The notes under the pieces are model-generated. The model did not search any database, had not been told where the DNA came from, and worked only from the letters and a program-made list of their open reading frames with translations. DNA of 64,000 nt from Falsiroseomonas sp. (GTDB lineage: Bacteria; Pseudomonadota; Alphaproteobacteria; Acetobacterales; Acetobacteraceae), in the NCBI RefSeq assembly GCF_030695085.1, contig NZ_JAUYTS010000232.1, positions 1-64,000 of the forward strand, written 5' to 3'. The position numbers and the translations under genes were made by a program. This document shows, piece after piece, positions 25,460 through 36,052 of this stretch. Each line of letters opens with the position of its first letter. Positions within the stretch are counted from its first letter, which is position 1.

Positions 25460-26394
25460 GGCATGCCGTCCAGCGGCTGATGCTGGCGGTGCCGGTGATG
25501 TTCGGCGTGCTGCTGGTGGGCTTCCTGCTGATGCAGGTGGTGCCCACCGACCCCGCCATCGTCCGCGCCGGCCCGAATGCGAGTGCCGAGGTCATCGCCC
25601 AGATCCGTACCGATCTCGGGCTGGACGAGCCGCTATATGTGCAGTTCGCGCTGTATCTGTGGCGGCTGGCGCAGGGCGATCTCGGCGTCTCCATCATCAA
25701 CAACGTGCCGGTCGCGCATGAGCTCGCCTCCACCATCGGCCCAACGCTGGAGCTGATGTTCGCCAGCCTGATCTGGTCCATCCCGCTCGGCATCGCGATG
25801 GGCACGGTGGGCGCCTATCTGCGCGGCTCGCTGATCGACCGCATCGTCATGGCCTTCAGCGTGGCGGGCGTTTCCGTGCCGGTGTTCTTCTTAGGCCTGG
25901 TGCTGATCTGGTTCGTCGGATTCCAGTGGCAGTGGCTGCCCTTCACGGGGCGGGAGGGACCGCTCTGGACCTGGCAGGGGCTGCGCGCGGTGATCCTGCC
26001 GGCCATCACGCTCGGCGGCGTCTTCGTCGGGCCGGTGGCGCGCATGACGCGCACGGCGGTGCTGGATGTGCTGGGCGCGGACCATGTCCGCACGGCGCGC
26101 GCCAAGGGGCTGTCGGAGCGGCTGGTGGTCACGCGGCATGCGCTGCGCAACGCCATGGTGCCGGTGGTGACGCTGATCGGGTTGCAGATCGGCTTCCTGC
26201 TCGGCGGCGCGGTGGTGACCGAAACCGTGTTCTCCTGGCCCGGCGTCGGGCGGCTCGCTGTGGGCGCCATCCTGTCCTCCGATTTCCCGATGGCGCAGGG
26301 CACCATCATCGTGTTGTCGATGGGCTTCATCCTGGTGAATCTGACTGTGGATCTTCTGTATGGCGTGCTCGACCCGCGGGTGCGGGCATCATGA
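25453..26394 (+). CDS. DppB-like ABC importer permease
   Basis: A 313-residue permease with six helices. The N-terminal pattern of the DppB/OppB family is present, including MQVVPTDPA after the first helix and the Asp/Gly-rich periplasmic segment. The ATPase-docking loop reads ARAKGLSERLVVTRHALRNA. It starts within the amidohydrolase gene. Its partner DppC-like subunit begins 73 bases after its stop; the gap holds a 26-codon reading frame. Confidence 0.92.
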   Translation: MLRHAVQRLMLAVPVMFGVLLVGFLLMQVVPTDPAIVRAGPNASAEVIAQIRTDLGLDEPLYVQFALYLWRLAQGDLGVSIINNVPVAHELASTIGPTLELMFASLIWSIPLGIAMGTVGAYLRGSLIDRIVMAFSVAGVSVPVFFLGLVLIWFVGFQWQWLPFTGREGPLWTWQGLRAVILPAITLGGVFVGPVARMTRTAVLDVLGADHVRTARAKGLSERLVVTRHALRNAMVPVVTLIGLQIGFLLGGAVVTETVFSWPGVGRLAVGAILSSDFPMAQGTIIVLSMGFILVNLTVDLLYGVLDPRVRAS

Positions 26395-26471
26395 TGACCT
26401 CCGATGATCGCAGGGCGCAGACACCCCTGGCGGCGCGCAGCGGAGATCTGAAGCGGATGCCCCGGCCATGA
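26391..26471 (+). other. 26-codon reading frame bridging two permease genes
   Basis: A small frame starts at an ATG overlapping the DppB-like stop (ATGATGA) and ends in a TGA overlapping the DppC-like start (ATGA). Ribosomes could thus pass from one permease gene to the next without leaving the mRNA. The predicted peptide is basic with no recognised motif. It may serve only for coupling, or be chance. Confidence 0.3.
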
Positions 26472-27334
26472 GCACCACCGTGACCGAAATCACAGCACCG
26501 GCCCGGCCGGGCACGCTGAAGATCCTGCTGCGGGAACCGGCGGCGGCCGTCTCGCTCGCCGTGGTGGTGCTGGTGATCCTGGCGGCGCTGCTGGCGCCCT
26601 GGCTTGCGCCGCATGACCCCTTTGAGACGGACCTGATGGCGGTGATGCAGCCGCCGGGCGAAGGCGCCTATCTGCTCGGCACGGATGGGCAGGGGCGGGA
26701 CATGCTGTCGCGCATGCTGTTCGGGCTGCGGGTGACGCTGGCGATGGGCGCGCTCAGTCTCGGCATCGGTGGCGTCATCGGCGTGGCGATGGGTTTTGCG
26801 GCGGCCTATTACCGGCGCATCGACGGGCTGCTGATGCGGCTGGCCGATATCATGCTGTCCTTTCCCGCCATCCTGTTCGGCCTGGCGATCGCGGCCATCT
26901 TCGGCCCTGGCGTCACGGCCGTGGTGATCGCGCTGGCGGTGGCCACCGTGCCGCTGATGGCGCGCATCTCGCGTTCCACAGCACTGGTGGTGCTCGGCCA
27001 GGACTACATCGAGGCGGCGCGCGCACAGGGCATGGGGGATGCGCGGCTGATCTGGCGGCACCTGATGCCGAACTGCGCCTCGCCGATCCTGGTGTTCTCC
27101 ACGCTGCGCTTCGGGCAGGTGATCCTGCTGGGCTCCGCGCTGTCCTTCCTCGGCCTCGGTGCGCAGCCGCCGATCGCGGAACTTGGCGCCATGGCAGCCC
27201 AGGGGCGCACCTTCCTGTTCTTCGCGCCGCACATCTCGGTCATTCCAGCCATCGGCATCTTCGTCGTCGTGCTGGCCTTCAACGTGCTTGGGGACGCGCT
27301 GCGCGACGCGCTCGACCCCCGGCTTCGTATCTAG
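26468..27334 (+). CDS. DppC-like ABC importer permease
   Basis: A 288-residue permease with the DppC/OppC N-terminal domain (a helix ending ALLAPWLAPHDPF, then GTDGQGRDMLSRML) and the docking loop ARAQGMGDARLIWRHLMPN. It pairs with the DppB-like protein. The following binding-protein gene starts 18 bases after its stop, behind a good AGGGAGAAA ribosome-binding site. Confidence 0.92.
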   Translation: MSTTVTEITAPARPGTLKILLREPAAAVSLAVVVLVILAALLAPWLAPHDPFETDLMAVMQPPGEGAYLLGTDGQGRDMLSRMLFGLRVTLAMGALSLGIGGVIGVAMGFAAAYYRRIDGLLMRLADIMLSFPAILFGLAIAAIFGPGVTAVVIALAVATVPLMARISRSTALVVLGQDYIEAARAQGMGDARLIWRHLMPNCASPILVFSTLRFGQVILLGSALSFLGLGAQPPIAELGAMAAQGRTFLFFAPHISVIPAIGIFVVVLAFNVLGDALRDALDPRLRI

Positions 27335-27352
27335 TCAGGCAGGGAGAAAAAG

Positions 27353-28951
27353 ATGAGGTTCCTCAAGGGCGCAATGGTCGCCGCACTGGCGGCGGTAACC
27401 GCCGTGCCGGTGCTGCCGGCCGTGGCACAGACGCCGCGCAACACGGTGGTGTTCCTGCGCGAGATCGACGCGGACCGCTACGACCTGCACCGCTCCACCG
27501 CGCGCAGCGCGGGCGAAGTGGTGGGCATGATGACCGACACGCTGGTCACCATGGATTTCGACGGCCAGACCATCCGCCCAGGCCTGGCCGAGCGCTGGAC
27601 CGTCTCGGATGACGGCAAGACCTACACTTTCCATCTGCGCCAGGGCGTCACCTTCTGCGACGGCAAGGCCTTCACCGCGGAAGACGTGGTGTATTCGATC
27701 AACCGCTGGATCTCGCGCGAGACGCGCAGCCCGGTGGCGTGGCGCGCTGGCTCGGTGAAGGAGATTCGCGCGGTCGATGCCCACACCGTCGAGTATGAGC
27801 TGAACGAGCCCTTCTCCGAACTCCTGTCGCAGCTCACGCTGTTCTTCGCCGGCGTCATCGACAAGGCGACGGTTGATCGGCTCGGCCAGAACTTCGGCAG
27901 CCAGGGCTTCAACGGCACCGGCCCGTATTGCTGGCAATCCTGGACTCCGCGGAACGAGCTGGTGCTGACGCGCCACCCGAACTACCGCTGGGGCCCGCCC
28001 ATGTACCAGAACCAGGGCCCGGCGCATGTCGAGCGCATTGTCTGGCGCGTGGTGCCGGAACCCTCCGCCCGACTGGCCGCGATCCAGACCGGGGCTGCGG
28101 ACGTCACGCAGTACATCCCGACCATCGCCATCAACAGCCTGCGCCGCGTGCCGACCGTGACCATGCTGACCCAGCCCAACTACTTCTGGGACTTCTACCT
28201 GGGCTTCAAGGTGGACAAGCCCGTGATGAATGACCGCGCCGTGCGCCGCGCGATCCACCAGGCGGTGGACCGTGAGGCGCTGGTGCGCGCCGTGTGGTCG
28301 GGCCATGCCCAGCCGGCGCTGAACATCATCAACCCGAATGCGCTGGACTATGACGCACAGTCGGACACGATGGTGCCGCGCTTCGACCCGGCCGCCGCCC
28401 AGCGCACGCTGGATGAGGCCGGTTGGACCATGGGCTCCGATGGCGTGCGCGTGAAGGACGGCCAGCGCGCCACCTTCCTGACCTACGGCATCAACACGCT
28501 GGAGAATCAGCGCCAGAGCGAGATCATCCAGCAGCAGCTGCGCCGCGTCGGTATCGAGATGCGGATCCAGCTGTTCGACGCGACCGTTGCCTGGGGCCGC
28601 ATGGCCACCCAGGAATTCGATGCGCTGTTCCTGTCCTACCCGTACTTCTCGGCCGGCGATGCGCTGAGCCTCTACTGGCACAGCCGTGCACGGCCGACGC
28701 CGAACCGGATGAACTGGAACAACCCGCAGACCGACGCCTGGCTGGATGAGGCGCGCAGCGCGACCGACCCCGCCGTGCGCCGCACCGCGCTCGCCAACAT
28801 CCAGCGCCAGCTGGCCGAGGAAGCGCCCTGGCTGACCACCGCGCGTGAACAGCTTTTCGTCGCGGTTTCCAACCGCGTCACCGGGCTGCGCGCGCATGGG
28901 CTGTATGGCATCGGCGTCTACAAGGCGCTCGACATGCGCACGACGCGATAA
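27353..28951 (+). CDS. Family-5 (DppA-like) ABC substrate-binding protein
   Basis: A 532-residue periplasmic binding protein with a signal peptide cleaved near AVA|Q (residue 25). SBP_bac_5 hallmarks are the segments TYTFHLRQGVTFCDGKAF and FNGTGPYCW. It lies inside the importer operon between the permeases and a deaminase-type amidohydrolase and is presumably the main ligand receptor of this transporter. Confidence 0.92.
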   Translation: MRFLKGAMVAALAAVTAVPVLPAVAQTPRNTVVFLREIDADRYDLHRSTARSAGEVVGMMTDTLVTMDFDGQTIRPGLAERWTVSDDGKTYTFHLRQGVTFCDGKAFTAEDVVYSINRWISRETRSPVAWRAGSVKEIRAVDAHTVEYELNEPFSELLSQLTLFFAGVIDKATVDRLGQNFGSQGFNGTGPYCWQSWTPRNELVLTRHPNYRWGPPMYQNQGPAHVERIVWRVVPEPSARLAAIQTGAADVTQYIPTIAINSLRRVPTVTMLTQPNYFWDFYLGFKVDKPVMNDRAVRRAIHQAVDREALVRAVWSGHAQPALNIINPNALDYDAQSDTMVPRFDPAAAQRTLDEAGWTMGSDGVRVKDGQRATFLTYGINTLENQRQSEIIQQQLRRVGIEMRIQLFDATVAWGRMATQEFDALFLSYPYFSAGDALSLYWHSRARPTPNRMNWNNPQTDAWLDEARSATDPAVRRTALANIQRQLAEEAPWLTTAREQLFVAVSNRVTGLRAHGLYGIGVYKALDMRTTR

Positions 28952-28967
28952 AGGGAGAGAAACCGGC

Positions 28968-30401
28968 ATGACCACAACCGTCATCCGCAACGCCGACCTG
29001 GTCGTTGCATGGGACGCCTCGGCGCAGCAGCACATCTATCTGCCCGATGCCGATGTGGCCTTCACCGGCGGAGCCATCAGCTTCGTCGGCCGTGGCTACA
29101 CCGGCGAGGCGGAGGAGGAAATCAGCGGCTCCGGGCTGATGGTCATGCCGGGGCTGGTGAACATCCACTCCCACCCGTCCAGCGAGCCGATGAACAAGGG
29201 GCTGATCGACGAGATCGGCTCGCCGGGCCTGTACAATTCCTCGCTGTATGAATTCATGCCGATCTTCCGGGCGGATTCGGAAGCGGTGCCGTCCTGCGTG
29301 CGCGTCGCGCTGTCCGAATTGCTGCTGTCCGGCGTGACGACGGTGGCGGACCTGTCCATGGCGCATCCGGGCTGGATGGATCTGCTGGCGGAATCGGGCA
29401 TGCGGGTCTGCATCGCGCCGATGTTCAAATCGGCGAAGTGGTTCACCAAGAATGGCCACGTCGTCGAATATGAATGGGACGAGGCCGCCGGCGAGAAGGC
29501 GATGGGCGAGGCGCTGTCGCTGATCGAGCGCGCCGAGCAGCATGAAAGCGGTCGGCTGTTCGGCATGGTGGTGCCGGCGCAGATCGACACCTGCACCGAC
29601 ACGCTGTTGAAGGAGAGTTTCCAGGAAGCCGAGAAGCGCGGCGTGTCCTGGCAGATCCACGCGGCGCAATCCGTGGTGGAATTCCATGAGATCACCCGCC
29701 GCACCGGCAAGACGCCGATCGGCTGGCTGGATTCCATGGGGCTGCTGAGCGAACGCAGCATCATCGGCCACGGCATCTTCCTCGATGACCATCCCTCGAC
29801 GAAGTGGTGGACCGATAGCGACATGGGCCGTCTGGCGGAGACCGGCACGACCGTCGCGCATTGCCCGACCGTCTTCGCGCGCCGCGGCATCACGCTGAAG
29901 CATTTCGGGCGCTACAAGCGCGCGGGCGTGAATATGGGCCTCGGGACGGATACCTATCCGCACAACATGCTGGATGAGATGCGGCTTGTCGCCTATCTCG
30001 CCCGCACCCAGGCCAATGACCCGCGCAGCATGACGACGACGGAGCTGTTCGACGCAGCGACGATCGGCGGCGCCAAGGCGCTGGGGCGAGAGGATATCGG
30101 CCGGCTCGCGCCCGGCATGCGCGCCGACTTCGTGCTGGTGGATGTGACGCATCCGATGATGCGTCCTTGCCGCGACCCGGTGCGCAGCCTGGTCTATGCG
30201 GCGGGCGATCGCGCCGTGCGCGATGTCTACGTCGATGGCAACAAGGTGGTCGCCGACGGCAAGGTGACGACCATGGACTACCACGGCGCCGCCGCGCATC
30301 TGCATGAGGCGCAGAAGCGCATCGTGGAAAAGGCACCGTCGCAGGATTGGGCGCATCGCCCGGTCGACGTGTCCTCGCCGCCTACCTTCCGGTGGTCATG
30401 A
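28968..30401 (+). CDS. SsnA/TrzN/AtzA-like aminohydrolase (Amidohydro_1)
   Basis: A 477-residue metal-dependent hydrolase of the deaminase/chlorohydrolase group (guanine deaminase, melamine deaminase, atrazine-type hydrolases). Ligands are HSH at 67-69 in GLVNIHSHPSS, His in QIHAAQS, His in IIGHGIF, and Asp in GLGTDTYPHNM. It is unlike the YtcJ-type enzyme at the head of the same operon. The ATG follows GGGAGAGAAA; an earlier in-frame start would lie in the binding-protein gene. ATGA overlap with the next ATPase gene. A cyclic amidine or amino-heterocycle is a plausible but unproven substrate. Confidence 0.87.
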   Translation: MTTTVIRNADLVVAWDASAQQHIYLPDADVAFTGGAISFVGRGYTGEAEEEISGSGLMVMPGLVNIHSHPSSEPMNKGLIDEIGSPGLYNSSLYEFMPIFRADSEAVPSCVRVALSELLLSGVTTVADLSMAHPGWMDLLAESGMRVCIAPMFKSAKWFTKNGHVVEYEWDEAAGEKAMGEALSLIERAEQHESGRLFGMVVPAQIDTCTDTLLKESFQEAEKRGVSWQIHAAQSVVEFHEITRRTGKTPIGWLDSMGLLSERSIIGHGIFLDDHPSTKWWTDSDMGRLAETGTTVAHCPTVFARRGITLKHFGRYKRAGVNMGLGTDTYPHNMLDEMRLVAYLARTQANDPRSMTTTELFDAATIGGAKALGREDIGRLAPGMRADFVLVDVTHPMMRPCRDPVRSLVYAAGDRAVRDVYVDGNKVVADGKVTTMDYHGAAAHLHEAQKRIVEKAPSQDWAHRPVDVSSPPTFRWS

Positions 30402-31386
30402 ATCCTCTTCTGGAAATCCAGGGCCTGCGGACGGTGTTCCGCAGCGCCAATGGCGACATTCCCGCGGTGGATGGCGTGGATCTGACGGTGCCGCGCGGCA
30501 AGACGCTCGGCATCGTCGGTGAATCCGGCTGCGGCAAATCGATGCTCTCGCTTTCCGTCATGCGGCTGGTGCCGCGGCCGGGGCGGGTTGCCGCTGGGCG
30601 CGTGCTGCTGGACGGCCAGAACCTGCTGGACCTGTCCGAATCCGCCATGCGCCAGGTGCGCGGCGGCCAGGTGGCGATGATCTTCCAGGAGCCGATGACC
30701 AGCCTGAACCCGGTGCATCCCATCGGCCTGCAGATCATGGAGGCGATGCGCGCGCACGACACCAAGGCCAGCAACAAGGAACTGCGCGAGCGGGGCCTCG
30801 CGGCGCTCGATCGCGTGCGTATTCCCGCCGCCGCGCGGCGTTTCGATGAATTCCCGCACCAGCTCTCGGGCGGAATGCGCCAGCGCGTGATGATTGCGAT
30901 GGCGCTGGCCTGCAAGCCGAAGCTGCTGATCGCGGACGAGCCCACCACGGCGCTGGACGTGACGGTGCAGGCGCAGATCCTGGACCTGCTGCGGGACCTG
31001 CAGATCGAAACCGGCATGTCCATCATCCTCATCACCCACGACCTGGGCGTGGTGGCGGAAATGGCCGATGAGGTCGCCGTGATGTATGCCGGCCGCGTCG
31101 CGGAGCGCGGCACGGCCAGCGAGATCTTCGCGAGTCCGCAGCACCCCTATACGCTCGGCCTGCTCGGCTCCGTCCCGCGTCTGGATGAGGAACGGGCGGA
31201 GCTTCTGGCGATCGAGGGTGCGGTGCCGCCGCCCTTCGCCCTGCCCAAGGGCTGCCGCTTCGAACCGCGCTGCCCCTTCGCCATCGATGCCTGCCGCACC
31301 GCACCGCCGCCGCTGAGGGAGGTGGCCCCCGGCCACTACGCCGCCTGCATCCGCGCCCCGGTGGAGAACAGCCTGGACCTCGCCGC

Positions 31387-31390
<4 letters not shown>
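30398..31390 (+). CDS. DppD-like ABC importer ATPase
   Basis: A 330-residue ATPase with Walker A (GESGCGKS), signature (LSGGMRQR), Walker B (LLIADEPTTALD) and the C-terminal oligopeptide-transporter domain with a cysteine cluster (CRFEPRCPFA.DAC), typical of DppD/OppD and thought to hold an iron-sulfur cluster. Start and stop overlap neighbouring genes by ATGA. It works with the DppF-like ATPase. Confidence 0.93.
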
Positions 31391-32457
<1,067 letters not shown>

Positions 32458-32556
32458 CCGCCATCGGGCGAAAGCCTGTGTTGCGGCGCACGGGGGACTG
32501 ACGCGCGGCATCGTCTGCCCTAGCCTTGCCGCTGCAGGACGAAGGGGAAACGGGCG

Positions 32557-33726
32557 ATGATCATGTCACTGGTGGCACCGCGGCTGATGGTGATGGGCGG
32601 CGGCGCCGTGGCGAAGCTCGGCGAGGTGCTGGGTCAGCTCGGCCTGTCCCGGCCGCTGGTCGTCACCGACCCCTTCATGGTCTCCTCCGGCCTAGCGGAA
32701 CACGCCCTGGCGCCATTGCGCGCGGCGGGCATGGCGCCCGCGGTATTCTCGGACACCGTGCCGGACCCGACGGACACCGTCATCGCCGCCGGCGTCGGGG
32801 TGTTTGCCGCCGGGGATTACGACTGCCTGATCGGCTTCGGCGGTGGCAGCCCGATGGACACGGCCAAGGCCATGGCGATCCTCGCCGCCGCGCCGGCCGG
32901 CGCCAGGATGCGCGACTTCAAGGTGCCGGCTGCTGCGAACAAGGGCGCCGTGCCGATCATCTGCGTGCCCACCACCGCCGGTACCGGCAGCGAAGCCACG
33001 CGCTTCACCGTCATCACGGATACCGAGACGGACGAGAAGATGCTCATCGCCGGCCTCGGCGCCCTGCCGCTGGCCGCGGTGGTGGATCATGAGCTGACCT
33101 TCGGCCTGCCCGCGCGTATCACGGCGGATACCGGCATCGACAGCCTGACCCATGCGCTGGAGGCCTTCGTCTCCGCCAAGGCGAACCCGGTCTCGGACGA
33201 TTATGCCCGCAGCGCCATGCGCCTGATCGCCCCCAACCTCCGCCGCGTCTGGGCCGACCCGAAGGATGCGGCGGCGCGGGAGGCGATGATGCGCGGCGCG
33301 ACGCTGGCGGGCCTCGCCTTCAGCAATGCCAGCGTCGCCCTGGTGCATGGCATGTCCCGCCCAATCGGCGCGCATTTCCATGTGCCGCATGGCCTGTCCA
33401 ACGCCATGCTGCTGCCCGCTGTCACCGAATTCGGGCTGGAGGCCGCCCGCGCCCGCTATGCGGAAGCCGCGCGCATCATGGGCGTGGCCAGTGAGGCGGA
33501 GGGTGACCAGGCCGCGGCGCGGCGGCTGGTAGAGGAATTGCGGGCGCTGAACCGGGACCTCGACGTGCCGAGCCCGGCGAAATGGGGCATCGAGGCCGCG
33601 AAATGGGACGGGCTGCTGCCGCTGATGGCCCGGCAGGCGCTGGCCTCCGGCAGCCCCGCCAACAACCCGCGCGTGCCGGATGAGGCGGAGATCGTGGCGC
33701 TGTACCAGGCCAGCTACGGCGCCTGA
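32557..33726 (+). CDS. Iron-type (group III) alcohol dehydrogenase
   Basis: A 389-residue NAD(P)H-dependent dehydrogenase of the Fe-ADH family. The nucleotide-binding GGGSPMDTAKA is near residue 90 and PTTAGTGSEAT near 138. The metal ligands lie in DTGIDSLTHALE and in the segment HGMSRPIGAHFHVPHG. Relatives include lactaldehyde reductase and maleylacetate reductase. Two in-frame ATGs two codons apart are possible starts. It is the last gene of the second catabolic module and may reduce or oxidise an aldehyde/alcohol product. It overlaps the convergent EAL gene by 13 bases. Confidence 0.88.
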   Translation: MIMSLVAPRLMVMGGGAVAKLGEVLGQLGLSRPLVVTDPFMVSSGLAEHALAPLRAAGMAPAVFSDTVPDPTDTVIAAGVGVFAAGDYDCLIGFGGGSPMDTAKAMAILAAAPAGARMRDFKVPAAANKGAVPIICVPTTAGTGSEATRFTVITDTETDEKMLIAGLGALPLAAVVDHELTFGLPARITADTGIDSLTHALEAFVSAKANPVSDDYARSAMRLIAPNLRRVWADPKDAAAREAMMRGATLAGLAFSNASVALVHGMSRPIGAHFHVPHGLSNAMLLPAVTEFGLEAARARYAEAARIMGVASEAEGDQAAARRLVEELRALNRDLDVPSPAKWGIEAAKWDGLLPLMARQALASGSPANNPRVPDEAEIVALYQASYGA

Positions 33727-34871
33727 GGTTTCGGTACGGCGGAGGCGTTCCAGGCCGCGATCCAGGCCGGCAGCGCGGCCGGGGGCAGGGGGCGGCCGAC
33801 GCCGAAGCCCTGCGCCAGGTCGCAGCCGGCGGCGGCCACGGCGCGCCAGATGTGGCTGTCCGTCACGCCTTCCGCCACCACCAGCATGTTGTTCTGGCGG
33901 GCGTGGCGGACAATGCGTTGCACCTCGGCCCGCGCCCGGCGTTCCTCCGGCATCGCGAGCACCAGCTTGCGATCCAGCTTGACCCCGGCGAAGGGCAGGT
34001 CCAGCAGGCGGTGGCGGCCGTCATCGAGCGCCAGGTCGTCCAGCAGCACGCCGAAGCCGGCCAGCCGCAGCCGCTGCATGGCGCGGCGCAGCAGGGCGCG
34101 GTCTCGGACCTGGGTGCTCTCGGTCAGCTCCAGCAGGATATCGGCGGCGGGCAGCCCGGCGCGCGCGGCCATCAGCCCGAGCCAGCGCGGCAGATCGGGC
34201 TTCACCATCTCCGACAGGGGCAGGTTGAAGGACAGGCGGATGCGCTGGTTGCCGCGCTGCGCGACCAGATCCGTCATCGCCCGTTGCGCCACCGCCGCGG
34301 TCAGCTGCGGCGCCAAGCCGGCACGCTCGGCCAGCGGGATGAAGGCGTTGGCGCCGAGTGCCAGGCCAGGCCGTTCCCAACGCGCCAGTGCCTCCACCAT
34401 CACCGGCCGGCGATCCGAGAGGCGAACCATCGGCTGGAAGCGCACGGTGATCTCGCCGCATGCCAGGCCGGCGGCGAGTGCCGCCGCGTCGCTCGCCGGA
34501 AGCGCCCCGCGGGGGGCGGCCGAGGCCAGGGCAGCGGCAAGGCGCGCCCCCTCGGCGGGTACCTGCCGCAGCCCGGCGGGTGCTTCCTCCCCCGGCCGCG
34601 TCACGATGATCACATCGGTGCCGTTGAAGGGGTCCCGCGCCGCGATCAGCAGGGCGCTGCTGCCAGCGCCGCTTTCCACGACCAGGTGCCGCGGTGCCGT
34701 GCCTGGGCCGACCATGTGGCTCAGCGCCTCGGCCGAGGTGGCGACCAGCATCGGCGGCGGGCCCGCCATCCGGCGCAGGGCATCCTGAGCCGCGGCAATC
34801 ACGACCGGATCGTTTGCCAGCAGCAGCACGGTTGCCGGTGCGGGGAGGGCGCGCCCCCGGCGCGTCAGCAT
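33714..34871 (-). CDS. EAL-domain cyclic-di-GMP phosphodiesterase with degenerate receiver-like N-terminus
   Basis: A 385-residue protein. Residues 14-110 have receiver-like spacing (VLLLANDP, then VIIVTRPG) but no clear phospho-Asp. The EAL domain (about 130-375) keeps the residues needed for catalysis: EALARW, FNLP, LELTES, DD in LLDDLALD, VKLDRK, VVAEGV and AQGFGVGRPL. It should hydrolyse cyclic-di-GMP to pGpG. No GGDEF domain is present. The 194-base upstream gap contains ATTTTG and CAAAAT half-sites seven bases apart, a possible promoter or operator. Confidence 0.86.
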   Translation of the reverse strand: MLTRRGRALPAPATVLLLANDPVVIAAAQDALRRMAGPPPMLVATSAEALSHMVGPGTAPRHLVVESGAGSSALLIAARDPFNGTDVIIVTRPGEEAPAGLRQVPAEGARLAAALASAAPRGALPASDAAALAAGLACGEITVRFQPMVRLSDRRPVMVEALARWERPGLALGANAFIPLAERAGLAPQLTAAVAQRAMTDLVAQRGNQRIRLSFNLPLSEMVKPDLPRWLGLMAARAGLPAADILLELTESTQVRDRALLRRAMQRLRLAGFGVLLDDLALDDGRHRLLDLPFAGVKLDRKLVLAMPEERRARAEVQRIVRHARQNNMLVVAEGVTDSHIWRAVAAAGCDLAQGFGVGRPLPPAALPAWIAAWNASAVPKPQAP

Positions 34872-34950
34872 GACCTAGACATCCTTCAACAGGACCCTGC
34901 AGCCGGGACAAGGCCGGCGTCACGCTCGATTATCACCATTTTGTGACAGG

Positions 34951-34970
34951 CAAAATCATTCGGGTCTCAC
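34951..34970. promoter_or_regulatory. AT-rich dyad upstream of the EAL gene
   Basis: Half-sites ATTTTG and CAAAAT separated by seven bases form an AT-rich patch within very GC-rich DNA, about 80 bases upstream of the EAL gene start. The remaining gap (34872-35065) also holds small hairpins: GGCGG/CCGCC, CCCAGG/CCTGGG and AACAC/GTGTT. These could mark the end of the upstream Bug operon. None has a T-run. Confidence 0.3.
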
Positions 34971-35065
34971 TCCAGGTCGCAAGGCGGGTGAGCCGCCCGA
35001 AAGTGAGGCGGTATCTTGCCCAGGATGTGGCGCCTGGGAACACAGTCTCGTGTTGTGCCTGTGGG

Positions 35066-36052
35066 TCACGCGCGGCGTGGCAGCCAGGGTTCCTCGGCCC
35101 AGCGCCGACGCAGCTCGGTATCAACCCGGGCCAGCAGGCCGGTCCAGTCCTCCGGGCCAATGAAGCGCGGGTTCTGGCCGCGCGCGGCGCACTGCTCAGC
35201 AAAGTCCGGGTCCGCCGCCACGGCCTCCAGCCCGCGCAGCAGGGCGGCACGGAACGGTGCTGGCGCTGCCGGATGCAGCGCAAAGCCGCGCTGGGCGGAG
35301 GCGATGAGATCCACCTCCTGCTCCCGCAGGGTGGCGACCTCGGGCAGCAGGGCGCTGCGGCGCGCGGCGGCGATGCCGATGCCGTGCAGCCGGCCCTCCC
35401 GCAACTGCGTGATGGCATCCGGCAGCGGCAGCAGGGCGGCGGCGACATGGCCGGCGGCTGCGGCCTGCCGCGCGGCGGTGGCGGTCGGGAAGGCGAAGCG
35501 TGGCAGGTCCAGCCGGCCGTCCAGGCGCGATGCGGCGAAGTGTGCCGCGCTGCCTGGGGCCGGCGTGCCGAGCGTGCCGCGGTCACCCAGGGCGCGCAGC
35601 GCGGCGATATCGCGCGGGCCATCCGGGGCGCCGACCAGCACCATGTTTTCTTCAAGCACCGCGGCCAGTGGCGCGATGCGGGTGGCCGGGAAAGGCTCCC
35701 CACCCTCCACCGCGCGAGCCAGCAGCAAGGGTGCGGTGACCACGCCGATGACGCGCCGCGCCGGGTCCGCTTCCGCCAGCACCGCGACCGAATCGAGGCC
35801 GCCGCGGCCCGGATGGTTTCGCACGGCCAGGGTCAGTCGCGGCAGGGCACGCTCCAGGAAGGGGGCGACACCGCGCGCCCAGAGGTCGGGCTTTGAGCCG
35901 GGCGGCGCGCCGACCAGAAGCTCCACCGGGTTGCTGCGGGAGGCGAGTGCCGGTGCGGCAAGCCCGAGCGCGGCGGTCAGGCCGAGCCCCAGGACGGCGC
36001 GCCGCGGCAGCCCGGCACCTTGTCTGTCGCCGGGCGGCCCGGCGCGGGTCAC
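35066..36052 (-). CDS. Bug/TctC-type periplasmic binding protein
   Basis: A 328-residue solute-binding protein of the tripartite tricarboxylate receptor family. A signal peptide with PRRAVLGLGLTAALGLA resembles a twin-arginine signal; the mature part has the family pattern around VRNHPGRGG and GTPAPGSAAHFA. No TctA/TctB membrane partners are nearby, as is common for Bug proteins. The GTG start overlaps the secF stop (GTGA), so it is coupled to the secretion genes. Confidence 0.8.
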   Translation of the reverse strand: MTRAGPPGDRQGAGLPRRAVLGLGLTAALGLAAPALASRSNPVELLVGAPPGSKPDLWARGVAPFLERALPRLTLAVRNHPGRGGLDSVAVLAEADPARRVIGVVTAPLLLARAVEGGEPFPATRIAPLAAVLEENMVLVGAPDGPRDIAALRALGDRGTLGTPAPGSAAHFAASRLDGRLDLPRFAFPTATAARQAAAAGHVAAALLPLPDAITQLREGRLHGIGIAAARRSALLPEVATLREQEVDLIASAQRGFALHPAAPAPFRAALLRGLEAVAADPDFAEQCAARGQNPRFIGPEDWTGLLARVDTELRRRWAEEPWLPRRA

